37,712 nt of DNA from an uncultured Porphyromonadaceae bacterium (lineage in GTDB: Bacteria; Bacteroidota; Bacteroidia; Bacteroidales; Muribaculaceae): positions 1 to 37,712 of the forward strand of contig CAMWLC010000024.1 in assembly GCA_947174995.1 (NCBI GenBank), written 5' to 3'. The translations under genes were made by a program, and so were the position numbers. The notes below the pieces were generated by a model. It ran no database searches and had not been told where the DNA came from. It saw only the letters and a program-made list of their open reading frames with translations. Shown piece after piece: positions 1 to 7,492 of the stretch (the first letter of the stretch is position 1; each line of letters opens with the position of its first letter).

Positions 1-54
1 AAGATTGCCCTGAAGAGCTACGAGACGCTGTTTGAAAGTTTCCTTGGTTGCCAT
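1..54 (-). CDS. Start of a truncated minus-strand gene, possibly an ECF-type sigma factor
   Basis: An ATG on the minus strand at 54-52 opens a frame that runs off the window. It reads MATKETFKQRLVALQGNL with no stop. The FKxRLxxLQxNL pattern resembles, from memory, the N-terminus of small Bacteroidales sigma-70/ECF factors. Eighteen residues are too few to prove this, so treat the gene as unknown with a weak sigma-factor suggestion. It is divergent from the DEAD-box helicase, and the 570 bp between them hold its leader and a repeat element. Confidence 0.4.
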   Translation of the reverse strand, partial: MATKETFKQRLVALQGNL

Positions 55-183
55 GTTGTGTAGTTGTTGTTATTGAAGTTTAGTTCGTGTTTGTATCAGT
101 ATAACATGAGGTTTTGTTGATTGTTTTGAAAAAATTTCACACTTTTCCCAAAATCCGTGAACAATCTCACAACTAATTGATAT

Positions 184-238
184 TGTAACACTTACAATTG
201 TTAAATTACTGTTACACTTATATTACGAAACTGTTACA
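184..238. repeat. Three TGTWACA heptamers, possible operator cluster
   Basis: TGTAACA (184-190) is the reverse complement of TGTTACA, which follows at 210-216 and 232-238. The first two extend to an 11-base near-direct repeat, TGTAACACTTA and TGTTACACTTA, 26 bp apart. The cluster lies about 130-185 bp upstream of the minus-strand start at 54. A role as a regulator binding site is inference; AT-rich DNA can produce such repeats by chance. Confidence 0.3.
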
Positions 239-324
239 ACCACCATATCATCCAATTTCACGCACTTTTGACCAACATAAAAATTTCATTCCCGAATTTT
301 GATTAAATCGTTTCCAAACGGGTA

Positions 325-345
325 GGGACGCGATAAATCGCGCCC
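325..345. repeat. Small GC-rich REP-like hairpin
   Basis: GGG (325-327), a bulged A, then CGCGAT (329-334), an AA loop, ATCGCG (337-342) and CCC (343-345) form a short stem-loop in an otherwise AT-rich leader. Its composition contrasts sharply with its surroundings, as is typical of scattered REP-like palindromes. It has no T-tract, so it is not an obvious intrinsic terminator. Only one copy was noticed in this window. Confidence 0.35.
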
Positions 346-416
346 GATCTTACAAGAAATGTTAAAGCCCGGCGTTAGTTATGTGGGGCGGGGTATTGAA
401 CAACCTGAGAAAAAGA

Positions 417-612
417 TAAGTAAGTGTTCAAATTTAATTTATACAATATGCGAGCTTGTTTTTTAGACGATTTCTGTGCGGAGAGAGGGAGCATAGCGAG
501 CTATGCGACTGAGCGACAAGCTGAAAGCGGCAAAAAAGAAGCCGCAGATTGTATAAAAGATCAAGTGAGCACTTACTTTTGATTATATCGTTTAAATTTG
601 GATACTTACTTA
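417..612. mobile_element. MITE-like repeat with terminal inverted repeats, copy 1
   Basis: This 196 bp element matches 23438-23634 with about 14 differences, roughly 93% identity, and is almost identical over its first 130 bp. It begins TAAGTAAGTGTTCAAATTTA and ends with the inverted version of that sequence, with two mismatches in this copy. Inside are further paired segments: TTATACAAT with ATTGTATAA, GCTTGTTTTTT with AAAAAAGAAGC (one mismatch), and a central GCATAGC-GA-GCTATGC hairpin, so the whole unit can fold back on itself. It encodes no plausible protein. The outer TA on each side could be the target duplication. It ends 12 bp before the helicase ATG at 625. Confidence 0.75.
593..600 (+). 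promoter_or_regulatory. Possible -7 box at the repeat end, facing the helicase
   Basis: TAAATTTG fits the Bacteroidetes -7 consensus TAnnTTTG and lies in the right terminal inverted repeat of copy 1. A start site about 7 bases on would give a leader of about 18 nt to the helicase ATG at 625. No TTTG stands at the usual 19-20 bp upstream; the nearest, at 578-581, is only 11 bp away. The promoter is therefore only half supported. Confidence 0.35.
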
Positions 613-624
613 CCATAATTATAT

Positions 625-2043
625 ATGAGATTTGACGAACTGCTTGAGAATGACGATGTGATGGATGCCCTTTGGGACATGCACTTTGACGAGTGCACTC
701 CGATTCAGGAGAAGGCCATTCCGGCCGTGCTCGACGGACGCGATCTGCTTGCATGCGCACAGACCGGTACCGGCAAAACCGCCGCTTACCTTCTGCCGGT
801 GATAGACCTTCTTTCCACATACCAGTATCCCGATGATGCCGTGAATTGCGTGATCATGGCTCCGACCCGCGAACTCGCACAGCAGATCGACCAGCAGATG
901 CAGGGTTTCTCATATTTTCTCCCCATCAGCAGTATGCCGGTCTATGGCGGCACGGACGGCCACACCTACGAGCAGCAGCGCAAGAGCCTAAAGGCGGGCG
1001 CCGACGTGGTGATAGCCACTCCCGGCCGTCTCTTGGCCCACCTCTCGATGGGATATGTTGATCTTTCCAAGGTGTCATTCTTCATTCTTGACGAGGCTGA
1101 CCGTATGCTTGACATGGGTTTCTATGACGACATCATGCAGATTGTGGCCCGGCTCCCCAAGGAACGCCAGACTCTCCTTTTCTCCGCCACGATGCCCCAG
1201 AAGATCCAGCAGCTCGCCAATTCCATCCTAAAGGACCCCGTGGAGATAAAGCTCGCAGTCTCGAAGCCGGCTGAGAAAATCAAGCAGTCAGCCTATATCT
1301 GCTATGAGACGCAGAAACTCGACATACTGCGCCACATCTTCCGGCAGATCGCTCCGGAGAAGGTGATCGTGTTCTCTTCGTCAAAACTCAAGGTAAAAGA
1401 ACTTGCCCGCGCCGTGAAGCAACTGCACGTGAAGGTAGGGGAGATGCACTCCGACCTTGAGCAGAGCAAGCGCGAGGAGGTGATGCTTGATTTCAAGGCA
1501 GGTCGCATAAACGTGCTCGTGGCAACGGACATCGTGGCACGCGGCATTGACATCGACGACATCGAGCTGGTCATCAATTACGATGTGCCCCATGAGGCGG
1601 AGGATTATGTGCACCGCGTGGGACGCACGGCTCGTGCCGACAGGGATGGCCGCGCCATCACGTTTGTCAACGAAAAGGAAATAGGGAAGTTCCGCAACAT
1701 CGAGCGTTTCCTTGAGAAAGAGGTTGAGAAGGAGCCGATGCCCGAGGGTCTTGACGCCGCGCCGGAATATCGCCGCAGCAGCGGTGCAGGAGGTAGAGGA
1801 AACCGCAACAACAGAGGCCGGGGACAGGGCAGAGGGGGCTGCAGAAGATCCGGAAAGACAGACTCAAAGTCCACGGCCCAAGAATCAAAGGTGATTACCG
1901 GCGAAGCCAAGAATACCACCGGTTCCGGCAGACCCGAACAACAAAATGATCGGCCGCAGCGAAAAAGACATCACCGCGGCCGTAGGAAAAAGGGTGTCCA
2001 GCCCGGACAACCCATGCCGGAGAAACCGGCAGACAATCATTGA
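625..2043 (+). CDS. DEAD-box ATP-dependent RNA helicase, RhlE-like
   Basis: This 472-residue protein has the full DEAD-box motif set in order: a Q-motif region near residues 20-30, AQTGTGKT (Walker A), PTRELAQQ, DEAD, SAT, then the second RecA domain with VATDIVARGIDI and HRVGRTAR. Such enzymes unwind short RNA duplexes in ribosome assembly or mRNA decay. After about residue 375 comes a basic Gly/Arg/Asn-rich tail ending in RKRHHRGRRKKG, as in RhlE/DeaD-type proteins, probably for non-specific RNA binding. The exact subfamily is uncertain. The gene starts just past repeat copy 1, which may supply its promoter. Its 3' end overlaps the end of the convergent lon gene by 7 bp. Confidence 0.93.
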   Translation: MRFDELLENDDVMDALWDMHFDECTPIQEKAIPAVLDGRDLLACAQTGTGKTAAYLLPVIDLLSTYQYPDDAVNCVIMAPTRELAQQIDQQMQGFSYFLPISSMPVYGGTDGHTYEQQRKSLKAGADVVIATPGRLLAHLSMGYVDLSKVSFFILDEADRMLDMGFYDDIMQIVARLPKERQTLLFSATMPQKIQQLANSILKDPVEIKLAVSKPAEKIKQSAYICYETQKLDILRHIFRQIAPEKVIVFSSSKLKVKELARAVKQLHVKVGEMHSDLEQSKREEVMLDFKAGRINVLVATDIVARGIDIDDIELVINYDVPHEAEDYVHRVGRTARADRDGRAITFVNEKEIGKFRNIERFLEKEVEKEPMPEGLDAAPEYRRSSGAGGRGNRNNRGRGQGRGGCRRSGKTDSKSTAQESKVITGEAKNTTGSGRPEQQNDRPQRKRHHRGRRKKGVQPGQPMPEKPADNH

Positions 2044-4505
2044 TGGGGCGCTTGCTCCGAGAGGAGGGCATAATCAAGCACCTCCTCCACTCTGTCCACA
2101 TACCGGAAACTCAATCCCTCCAGATAGGCCGCAGGAATCTCTTCGACATCCCTGCGGTTTTTTGTAGAAAGGATGATCTCCGTGATCCCTGCGCGGCGTG
2201 CCGCAAGAATTTTCTCACGTATTCCACCCACGGGAAGCACCTTGCCCCTCAGGGTTATCTCTCCTGTCATGGCTATCTTGTCACGCACGCGTCTGCCGGT
2301 GAGAGCGGAGGTGAGGGAGGTGGTGATGGTGATACCCGCCGACGGGCCATCCTTGGGCACCGCGCCCTCCGGCACGTGGATATGCACCTCGTTTTTGGCA
2401 AAAGCCTCGGGATCTATGCCGAACCGTGATGCATGGGCCTTGAGATATTGGAGGGCTATGACGGCCGACTCCTTCATGACATCTCCCAGGTTGCCGGTGA
2501 GCGTGAGCTTTCCCTCCTTGCCTGACGAAAGGGAGGACTCGATAAAGAGAATCTCGCCCCCTACGGAAGTCCATGCCAGTCCGGTGACAACTCCGGCGTA
2601 ATCATTGGAATCATACACCTCCGGGTATACCTCCTGTTTGCCTAGATATTTCTTCACCTCTTCCGGAGTGATTTGCTTGGGATAATCCTCATCCATAGCA
2701 CGGCTTCTGGCAAGTTTCCTTGCGATCGAAGCCAACTTTTTCTCAAGCCGGCGCACACCCGATTCGCGTGTGTAGAGGTCGATGACACACCTCACGCCCT
2801 CCGGTGTAAGGGTGACGTCATCCTTTTCAAACCCATGGTCAGCAAGCACGCGGGGCCACAGATGCCCGAGAGCGATATTGACCTTCTCCTCCGCCACATA
2901 TCCCCCGATCTCGATAACCTCCATGCGGTCAAGCAGCGGGGCTGAAATAGTGGACAAGGAGTTTGCCGTGGCGATGAAGAGGATTTTGGAGAGGTCGTAG
3001 TCAAAATCCACATAGTTGTCATGGAATTTTGAGTTCTGCTCCGGATCAAGCACCTCAAGCAGGGCCGTTGAAGGGTCTCCCTTCATATCCTTACCTATCT
3101 TGTCAATTTCATCGAGCACGAACACCGGGTTGGCCGTTCCGCTTTTAAGCAGACCGGACATTATCCGCCCCGGCATCGCACCTATATATGTACGGCGGTG
3201 TCCCCTGATCTCGGCCTCGTCATGAACGCCGCCGAGAGACACCCGGCAGTACTCACGTCCGAGGGCTTCGGCTATGGAGCGGCCCAACGAGGTCTTGCCC
3301 ACACCGGGAGGGCCGTACAGGCAGATGATCGGGGCCTTCATGTCCTTCCTGAGCTTGAGCACGGCGATATGCTCTATTATGCGCTCCTTGACCTTCTCCA
3401 TTCCGAAATGGTCGCGGTCAAGCACCTCCTGCACCTTGTGAAGATCAAAATTCTCTTCCGACACCTTGTCCCAAGGGAGATTGAGGAAATTATCGAGATA
3501 TGTGTACTGGACGGCATAATCGGGCTGCTGCACATTGAACCGACGCAGTTTCTCCAACTCCTTGTCGAAATGCTTCCTTGCCTCCGCGCTCCAGACCATC
3601 TTGTCCGCCCTTTCGAGCAGCGCGGCCTCGTCATCGCTCTCTGTCAGGTTTTCTCCGAGTTCTTCCCTGATGGCCCTGAGCTGCACCTGGAGAAATTGTT
3701 CACGCTGCGAAGCTGTCAACTCCTCGTGCACCTTACGGTTGAGTTCCTGACGTATCTCCACCAGCTGCATGGTGCGGTCTATGTGATGAAGCAGCCTGCT
3801 CATACGCTTCTCCACTTCAGACTCGGCGAGTAGCTCATAGCGCTCGTCGCGGCCCATGGGGAAGGTCATGCAGATGAAACTTATTGCCCGGAACGCGTCG
3901 TCAAACTGGGAGATAGTGAACTTCAACTCACGTCCCTGCTCCTCTCCGAGCATATCCAGGAAGGAGCGGTATTTCTCAAGCACGGACTGCATGAGGATGG
4001 CAAAGGGTGTAGACAGCTTCCCATCTTCCTTTTCAGGAAATATATCCTTTGCGGGCGACACATGGAGTCTTAGGAAAGGCTTGCGGCGGGTCACGCGTCC
4101 CTTGCGTCCTCTGTTGCATGTGGCGATGAGCGCGGTGTGAGTGCCGTCGGGCATCTGCACCAGGCGCGACACCACAGCCACGACACCGATGTCATGCAGG
4201 TCATCGGGAGCAACGGTCTCCACCGCCGTATCCTTCACCACAGTCAGCAGCACGGCCTGCTTCTTCTCCTGGGCCGCGCGGAGCACTGTAAGGGTGTTCT
4301 CATCCTTGACAGGGAGGGGTATGAACAGGAACGGAAAGGGCACGAGATCGCGCAGCGCCACCGCAGGCATTGACTTATCGTTGAAATCAAAATCATCAAA
4401 ACGAAAATCCTCCTTGACATCACCGACCATCCCCCCTAACTGCGGAGACTCCTCGAGGTTAGGCACGGTGCCGGGATATTCGCTGTTCTTATCATTGTCT
4501 TCCAT
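2037..4505 (-). CDS. lon: Endopeptidase La (Lon), ATP-dependent protease
   Basis: Lon degrades misfolded and short-lived regulatory proteins in the cytoplasm as a hexamer. The 822-residue protein has the LonN substrate-binding domain, a coiled middle region, an AAA+ module with Walker A GPPGVGKT and Walker B FVLDEIDK, and a C-terminal protease domain. The Ser-Lys dyad is Ser722 in DGPSAG and Lys765 in GGIREK, with the 43-residue spacing seen in E. coli Lon. I chose the ATG at 4505 (MEDNDKNSEY) over one 96 bp upstream, because the extra residues look like translated leader and the start would lie inside a promoter-like region. It is divergent from ureA and converges on the helicase with overlapping stop codons. 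Confidence 0.96.
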   Translation of the reverse strand: MEDNDKNSEYPGTVPNLEESPQLGGMVGDVKEDFRFDDFDFNDKSMPAVALRDLVPFPFLFIPLPVKDENTLTVLRAAQEKKQAVLLTVVKDTAVETVAPDDLHDIGVVAVVSRLVQMPDGTHTALIATCNRGRKGRVTRRKPFLRLHVSPAKDIFPEKEDGKLSTPFAILMQSVLEKYRSFLDMLGEEQGRELKFTISQFDDAFRAISFICMTFPMGRDERYELLAESEVEKRMSRLLHHIDRTMQLVEIRQELNRKVHEELTASQREQFLQVQLRAIREELGENLTESDDEAALLERADKMVWSAEARKHFDKELEKLRRFNVQQPDYAVQYTYLDNFLNLPWDKVSEENFDLHKVQEVLDRDHFGMEKVKERIIEHIAVLKLRKDMKAPIICLYGPPGVGKTSLGRSIAEALGREYCRVSLGGVHDEAEIRGHRRTYIGAMPGRIMSGLLKSGTANPVFVLDEIDKIGKDMKGDPSTALLEVLDPEQNSKFHDNYVDFDYDLSKILFIATANSLSTISAPLLDRMEVIEIGGYVAEEKVNIALGHLWPRVLADHGFEKDDVTLTPEGVRCVIDLYTRESGVRRLEKKLASIARKLARSRAMDEDYPKQITPEEVKKYLGKQEVYPEVYDSNDYAGVVTGLAWTSVGGEILFIESSLSSGKEGKLTLTGNLGDVMKESAVIALQYLKAHASRFGIDPEAFAKNEVHIHVPEGAVPKDGPSAGITITTSLTSALTGRRVRDKIAMTGEITLRGKVLPVGGIREKILAARRAGITEIILSTKNRRDVEEIPAAYLEGLSFRYVDRVEEVLDYALLSEQAPHQ

Positions 4506-4568
4506 AAAAGCGGCTGTCAAATTATAGATATGCGGGACAGGTTTACCCGCGTGAGGAGCTATTTTATG

Positions 4569-4601
4569 CAAAATTACTAAATTATTCGCAAACGAGGGCA
4601 A
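4569..4601 (-). promoter_or_regulatory. Possible lon promoter
   Basis: On the minus strand a TTG (4601-4599) is followed after 22 bp by TAATTTTG (4576-4569), a match to the -7 consensus TAnnTTTG. It would give a leader of roughly 55-65 nt to the lon ATG at 4505. The -33 element is incomplete and the spacing slightly long. No heat-shock-type site was recognised. Confidence 0.3.
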
Positions 4602-4723
4602 TTCCCAAAAGTTAAAAATAGGGGAGGATGCATCATTTTTTCATAAAGTGCAAAAACAAACGTGCTAATTTGAATGTTGACATATTTAGGGGGAGGAAAA
4701 CATTAATATAAAAATCCCGTATT

Positions 4724-5026
4724 ATGCACTTAACACCGAGAGAGCTTGACAAGGTGACGCTCCTTACGATCGGAATGATAGCGGAACGCCGTCTTAACAA
4801 AGGGCTTAAACTGAACTATCCCGAGGCAGTGGCATATATCACGAGCGCGGCCCTTGAGGGTGCCCGTGAAGGCAAGACCGTAGAGGAAGTGATGCACGAT
4901 GCAGCCAATGTTCTGACGAAGGAGCAGGTGATGGAAGGAGTAGCCGACATGATCGGTCTGCTGCAGGTAGAGGCAGTGTTTACCGACGGCAGCCGCCTGG
5001 TCAGCATCCACCAGCCCATCAAATGA
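4724..5026 (+). CDS. ureA: Urease gamma subunit
   Basis: The gamma subunit is one of three chains of the (alpha-beta-gamma)3 nickel urease that splits urea into ammonia and carbamate. The protein has 100 residues, the usual length for a separate gamma chain. It has the typical opening [20 protein letters not shown], the [10 protein letters not shown] segment and the C-terminal [18 protein letters not shown]. It is the first gene of the cluster. A purine-rich run (AGGGGGAGGAAAA) lies about 25 bp upstream, but I found no convincing Bacteroidetes promoter in the 218 bp shared with lon. ureB follows after 62 bp. Confidence 0.97.
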   Translation: MHLTPRELDKVTLLTIGMIAERRLNKGLKLNYPEAVAYITSAALEGAREGKTVEEVMHDAANVLTKEQVMEGVADMIGLLQVEAVFTDGSRLVSIHQPIK

Positions 5027-5088
5027 TGTGACGGCCTGACAGAGCTATACATCAAGTAATCCACCCCCCTTAAATCCAAACCGAGATT

Positions 5089-5655
5089 ATGGATCAAAAC
5101 ACCAATCCCAACAACGCCCCGCAGGATACTTACACCACTCCCAACGGCGTATATACCGGAAAGCCGGACATCGCGTATCCCGAGACTCCCGGGTTTACCC
5201 CCGACAGCTACGTTCCGGTAGGAGGCGTAATCCTTAAGGATGAACCCATCGAATACAATACCGACCGTCGCACCTGCAAGCTCACCGTGCGAAACACCGG
5301 CGACCGCCCCATCCAGATCGGCAGCCACTTCCACTTCTTCGAGGTGAACCGCTACATGGAGTTTGACCGCAAGAAGGCTTTCGGCATGCATCTCAACATT
5401 CCCGCCACCACGGCCATCCGCTTCGAACCGGGCGCCGAGAAGGTCGTGGAACTCGTGGAGTTCTCCGGCAAGCATCGCGTGATCGGCTTCAACGGCCTGA
5501 CCGAGGGTTATGCAGGATACGAGGATACTCCCAGCTATTACCCCGTCAAGATTCACGCTTTCAACAAGATGGCGGAATATGGCTTCAAGGACCAGCCCGA
5601 AGACGAGGCTGAGGCCGAATACACCCAAAACGAAATCGACAAACCCAAATCGTAA
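5089..5655 (+). CDS. ureB: Urease beta subunit with extended termini
   Basis: The conserved beta core runs from about residue 42 ([15 protein letters not shown]) through [20 protein letters not shown] to GFNGLTEGY near residue 143. This chain packs against gamma and alpha in the urease trimer and has no catalytic residue of its own. At 188 residues it is much longer than the usual 100-120. About 41 residues precede the core, rich in Asn, Pro, Thr and Tyr. About 45 follow it, ending in an acidic segment ([11 protein letters not shown]). No signal peptide is visible. The start at 5089 is the first ATG after ureA; an internal start would remove the N-extension, but I see no good ATG there. ureC begins 3 bp after the stop. 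Confidence 0.95.
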   Translation: MDQNTNPNNAPQDTYTTPNGVYTGKPDIAYPETPGFTPDSYVPVGGVILKDEPIEYNTDRRTCKLTVRNTGDRPIQIGSHFHFFEVNRYMEFDRKKAFGMHLNIPATTAIRFEPGAEKVVELVEFSGKHRVIGFNGLTEGYAGYEDTPSYYPVKIHAFNKMAEYGFKDQPEDEAEAEYTQNEIDKPKS

Positions 5656-5658
5656 GTC

Positions 5659-7377
5659 ATGGCTACAATATCACGTCAGGAATACAATAATCTTTTTGGC
5701 CCCACCGTAGGCGATAAAATCCGCCTCGGAAACACTGATCTGTATGTGCAGATCGAGAAAGACCTCCGCGTATATGGCGACGAGGTGGTGTATGGCGGCG
5801 GCAAGACCCTGCGCGACGGCATGGGACTCGCAAACACGAAAACTGAAAAGGACGGTAGCCTCGACCTGGTGATCACCAACGTGACCATCCTCGACCCGAT
5901 TTTGGGCGTTGTCAAGGCAGACGTAGGTATCAAGGACGGCAAAATCGCGGGTATAGGCAAGGCCGGCAACCCCAACGTGATGAAGGGCGTAACCCCCACT
6001 CTCGTGACCGGTCCCTCCACGGACGCCATCTCAGGCGAACACTGCATCCTCACTGCCGCGGGCATTGACGGACACGTGCACTTCGTGTCTCCCCAGCAGG
6101 CCGAGAACTGTCTGTCAAACGGTATCACCACCCTCATCGGCGGCGGCATCGGTCCCACGGACGGCACCAACGGCACCACCATCACCTCCGGCAAGTGGAA
6201 TATTGACAAGATGCTCCAGTCAGCGGACGGCATACCCATCAACCTCGGCTTCCTCGCCAAGGGCAACAGCTCCTGCTACGACACCCTCGCTCCTCAGATC
6301 GAGGCCGGCGCGATGGGCTTCAAGATACACGAGGACTGGGGTTCCACACCGCAGGCTATCCGTTCCTGCATGAGCGTGGCGGACAAGTTTGACGTGCAGG
6401 TGGCTATCCACACCGACACCCTGAACGAGGGTGGATATGTGGAGGACACAATCGCCGCTCTCAACGGACGCACCGTCCACACATACCACACGGAGGGTGC
6501 CGGCGGCGGTCATGCCCCCGACCTTCTGAAGGTGGCCTCAATGGCAAACGTGCTCCCCTCCTCGACCAACCCGACTCTCCCCTTCGGTATCAACTCGCAG
6601 GCCGAGCTCTTCGACATGATCATGGTGTGTCACAACCTCAATCCGAAGATTCCCTCGGATGTTGCCTTCGCGGAGAGCCGCGTGCGTCCCGAGACGCAGT
6701 CTGCCGAAAACGTTTTCCATGACCTCGGCATCATATCCATGGTGTCTTCCGACTCCCAGGCCATGGGCCGCGTAGGCGAATCCTTCATGCGCACGTTCCA
6801 AATGGCATCCTACATGAAGAAATGCCGCGGCAAACTGAAAGAGGATTCCGAGGAGAACGACAACTTCCGCGTGCTCCGCTATCTAGCCCAGATCACTCTG
6901 AATCCCGCCATCACTTATGGTATCAGCGACATCCTCGGCTCCATCGCCGTGGGCAAGATGGCCGACCTAGTGCTGTGGGAGCCCGATTTCTTCGGCACCA
7001 AGCCCAAGCTCGTCCTCAAAGGGGGTCTCATCAACTGGGCCAACATGGGCGACCCCAACGCTTCGCTTCCTACTCCCCAGCCCAAGATCATGCGTCCGAT
7101 GTTCGGAGCGATGGGCAAGGCCCTTCAGGCAACCCGCGTGACCTTCATGTCGCAGGCCGGCGTGGAGAACGGCGTACCCGAGAAGCTCGGTCTTCAGAGC
7201 GTAATCTATCCCGTGCACGGCACGCGCTCGCTCGGTAAAGCCGACATGGTGCTCAATTCTGCAACACCCCACATTGAGGTCAACCCCGAGACCTTTGACG
7301 TGACTGTGGACGGCTACCGCGCTTACGTGCCCCCGGCAAAGGAACTCTCCCTGGCTCAGCTCTACTGGTTCAGCTGA
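5659..7377 (+). CDS. ureC: Urease alpha (catalytic) subunit
   Basis: This is the nickel amidohydrolase chain, 572 residues, a normal length. All metal and catalytic positions of the Klebsiella enzyme are found with an offset of about +5: nickel ligands His139 and His141 (GHVHF), the carbamylated Lys222 (GFKIHEDWG), His251 and His277 (HTEGAGGGHAPD), Asp365 (SSDSQAMGR), and flap residues Cys324 and His325 (MVCHNL). The flap has Asn where most ureases have a second His. The loop after the metal-binding His pair reads GGGIGPTDGTNGTTITSG instead of the usual GGGTGPAxGTxATTCTPG. The enzyme should be active if matured. It is tightly coupled to ureB and followed by a hairpin before ureE. Confidence 0.98.
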   Translation: MATISRQEYNNLFGPTVGDKIRLGNTDLYVQIEKDLRVYGDEVVYGGGKTLRDGMGLANTKTEKDGSLDLVITNVTILDPILGVVKADVGIKDGKIAGIGKAGNPNVMKGVTPTLVTGPSTDAISGEHCILTAAGIDGHVHFVSPQQAENCLSNGITTLIGGGIGPTDGTNGTTITSGKWNIDKMLQSADGIPINLGFLAKGNSSCYDTLAPQIEAGAMGFKIHEDWGSTPQAIRSCMSVADKFDVQVAIHTDTLNEGGYVEDTIAALNGRTVHTYHTEGAGGGHAPDLLKVASMANVLPSSTNPTLPFGINSQAELFDMIMVCHNLNPKIPSDVAFAESRVRPETQSAENVFHDLGIISMVSSDSQAMGRVGESFMRTFQMASYMKKCRGKLKEDSEENDNFRVLRYLAQITLNPAITYGISDILGSIAVGKMADLVLWEPDFFGTKPKLVLKGGLINWANMGDPNASLPTPQPKIMRPMFGAMGKALQATRVTFMSQAGVENGVPEKLGLQSVIYPVHGTRSLGKADMVLNSATPHIEVNPETFDVTVDGYRAYVPPAKELSLAQLYWFS

Positions 7378-7422
7378 TTCGCTCCGGGACGTTCCTCCGG
7401 AATATAAAAAAGCATCTTTAAC

Positions 7423-7475
7423 CGGGAGGGGGCGCCGGCCTGTCACGACAGTCCGGCGTCTGCCTCCCGATTTTT
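7423..7475 (+). terminator. Hairpin with T-tract between ureC and ureE, possible attenuator
   Basis: CGGGAGG (7423-7429) pairs with CCTCCCG (7463-7469). Inside it CGCCGG pairs with CCGGCG, and CTGTC with GACAG. The stem is followed at once by A and five T residues (7471-7475). This has the form of an intrinsic terminator. It lies 46-98 bp after the ureC stop and 18 bp before ureE, so it may partly end transcription and lower expression of the accessory genes, or protect the 3' end of a processed ureABC message. Confidence 0.6.
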
Positions 7476-7492
7476 CTGACCAATATCCCAAA

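Larger units (their letters stand above)
55..416. other. AT-rich intergenic leader without a gene
   Basis: This 362 bp stretch has no convincing ORF. It contains three related heptamers (TGTAACA at 184-190, TGTTACA at 210-216 and 232-238) and a compact GC-rich hairpin at 325-345. I found no clear TTTG-N19-TAnnTTTG promoter in it on either strand. It presumably holds the control region of the truncated gene at 1-54. Confidence 0.5.

Noticed and set aside
434..820. A 128-residue minus-strand ORF through repeat copy 1 and the helicase start
   Set aside because: It is antisense to the helicase and otherwise translates the repeat (ending NRLKNKLAYCIN). Copy 2 does not preserve an equivalent long frame with a start, so the repeat is treated as non-coding.
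4661..4720. A ureA promoter around CTAATTTG or TAATATAA
   Set aside because: The first lacks one base of TAnnTTTG and the second gives almost no leader. Neither has a -33 box at the right distance.
4816..5628. A 270-residue minus-strand ORF across ureA and ureB
   Set aside because: It is antisense to two certain urease genes and shows no domain.
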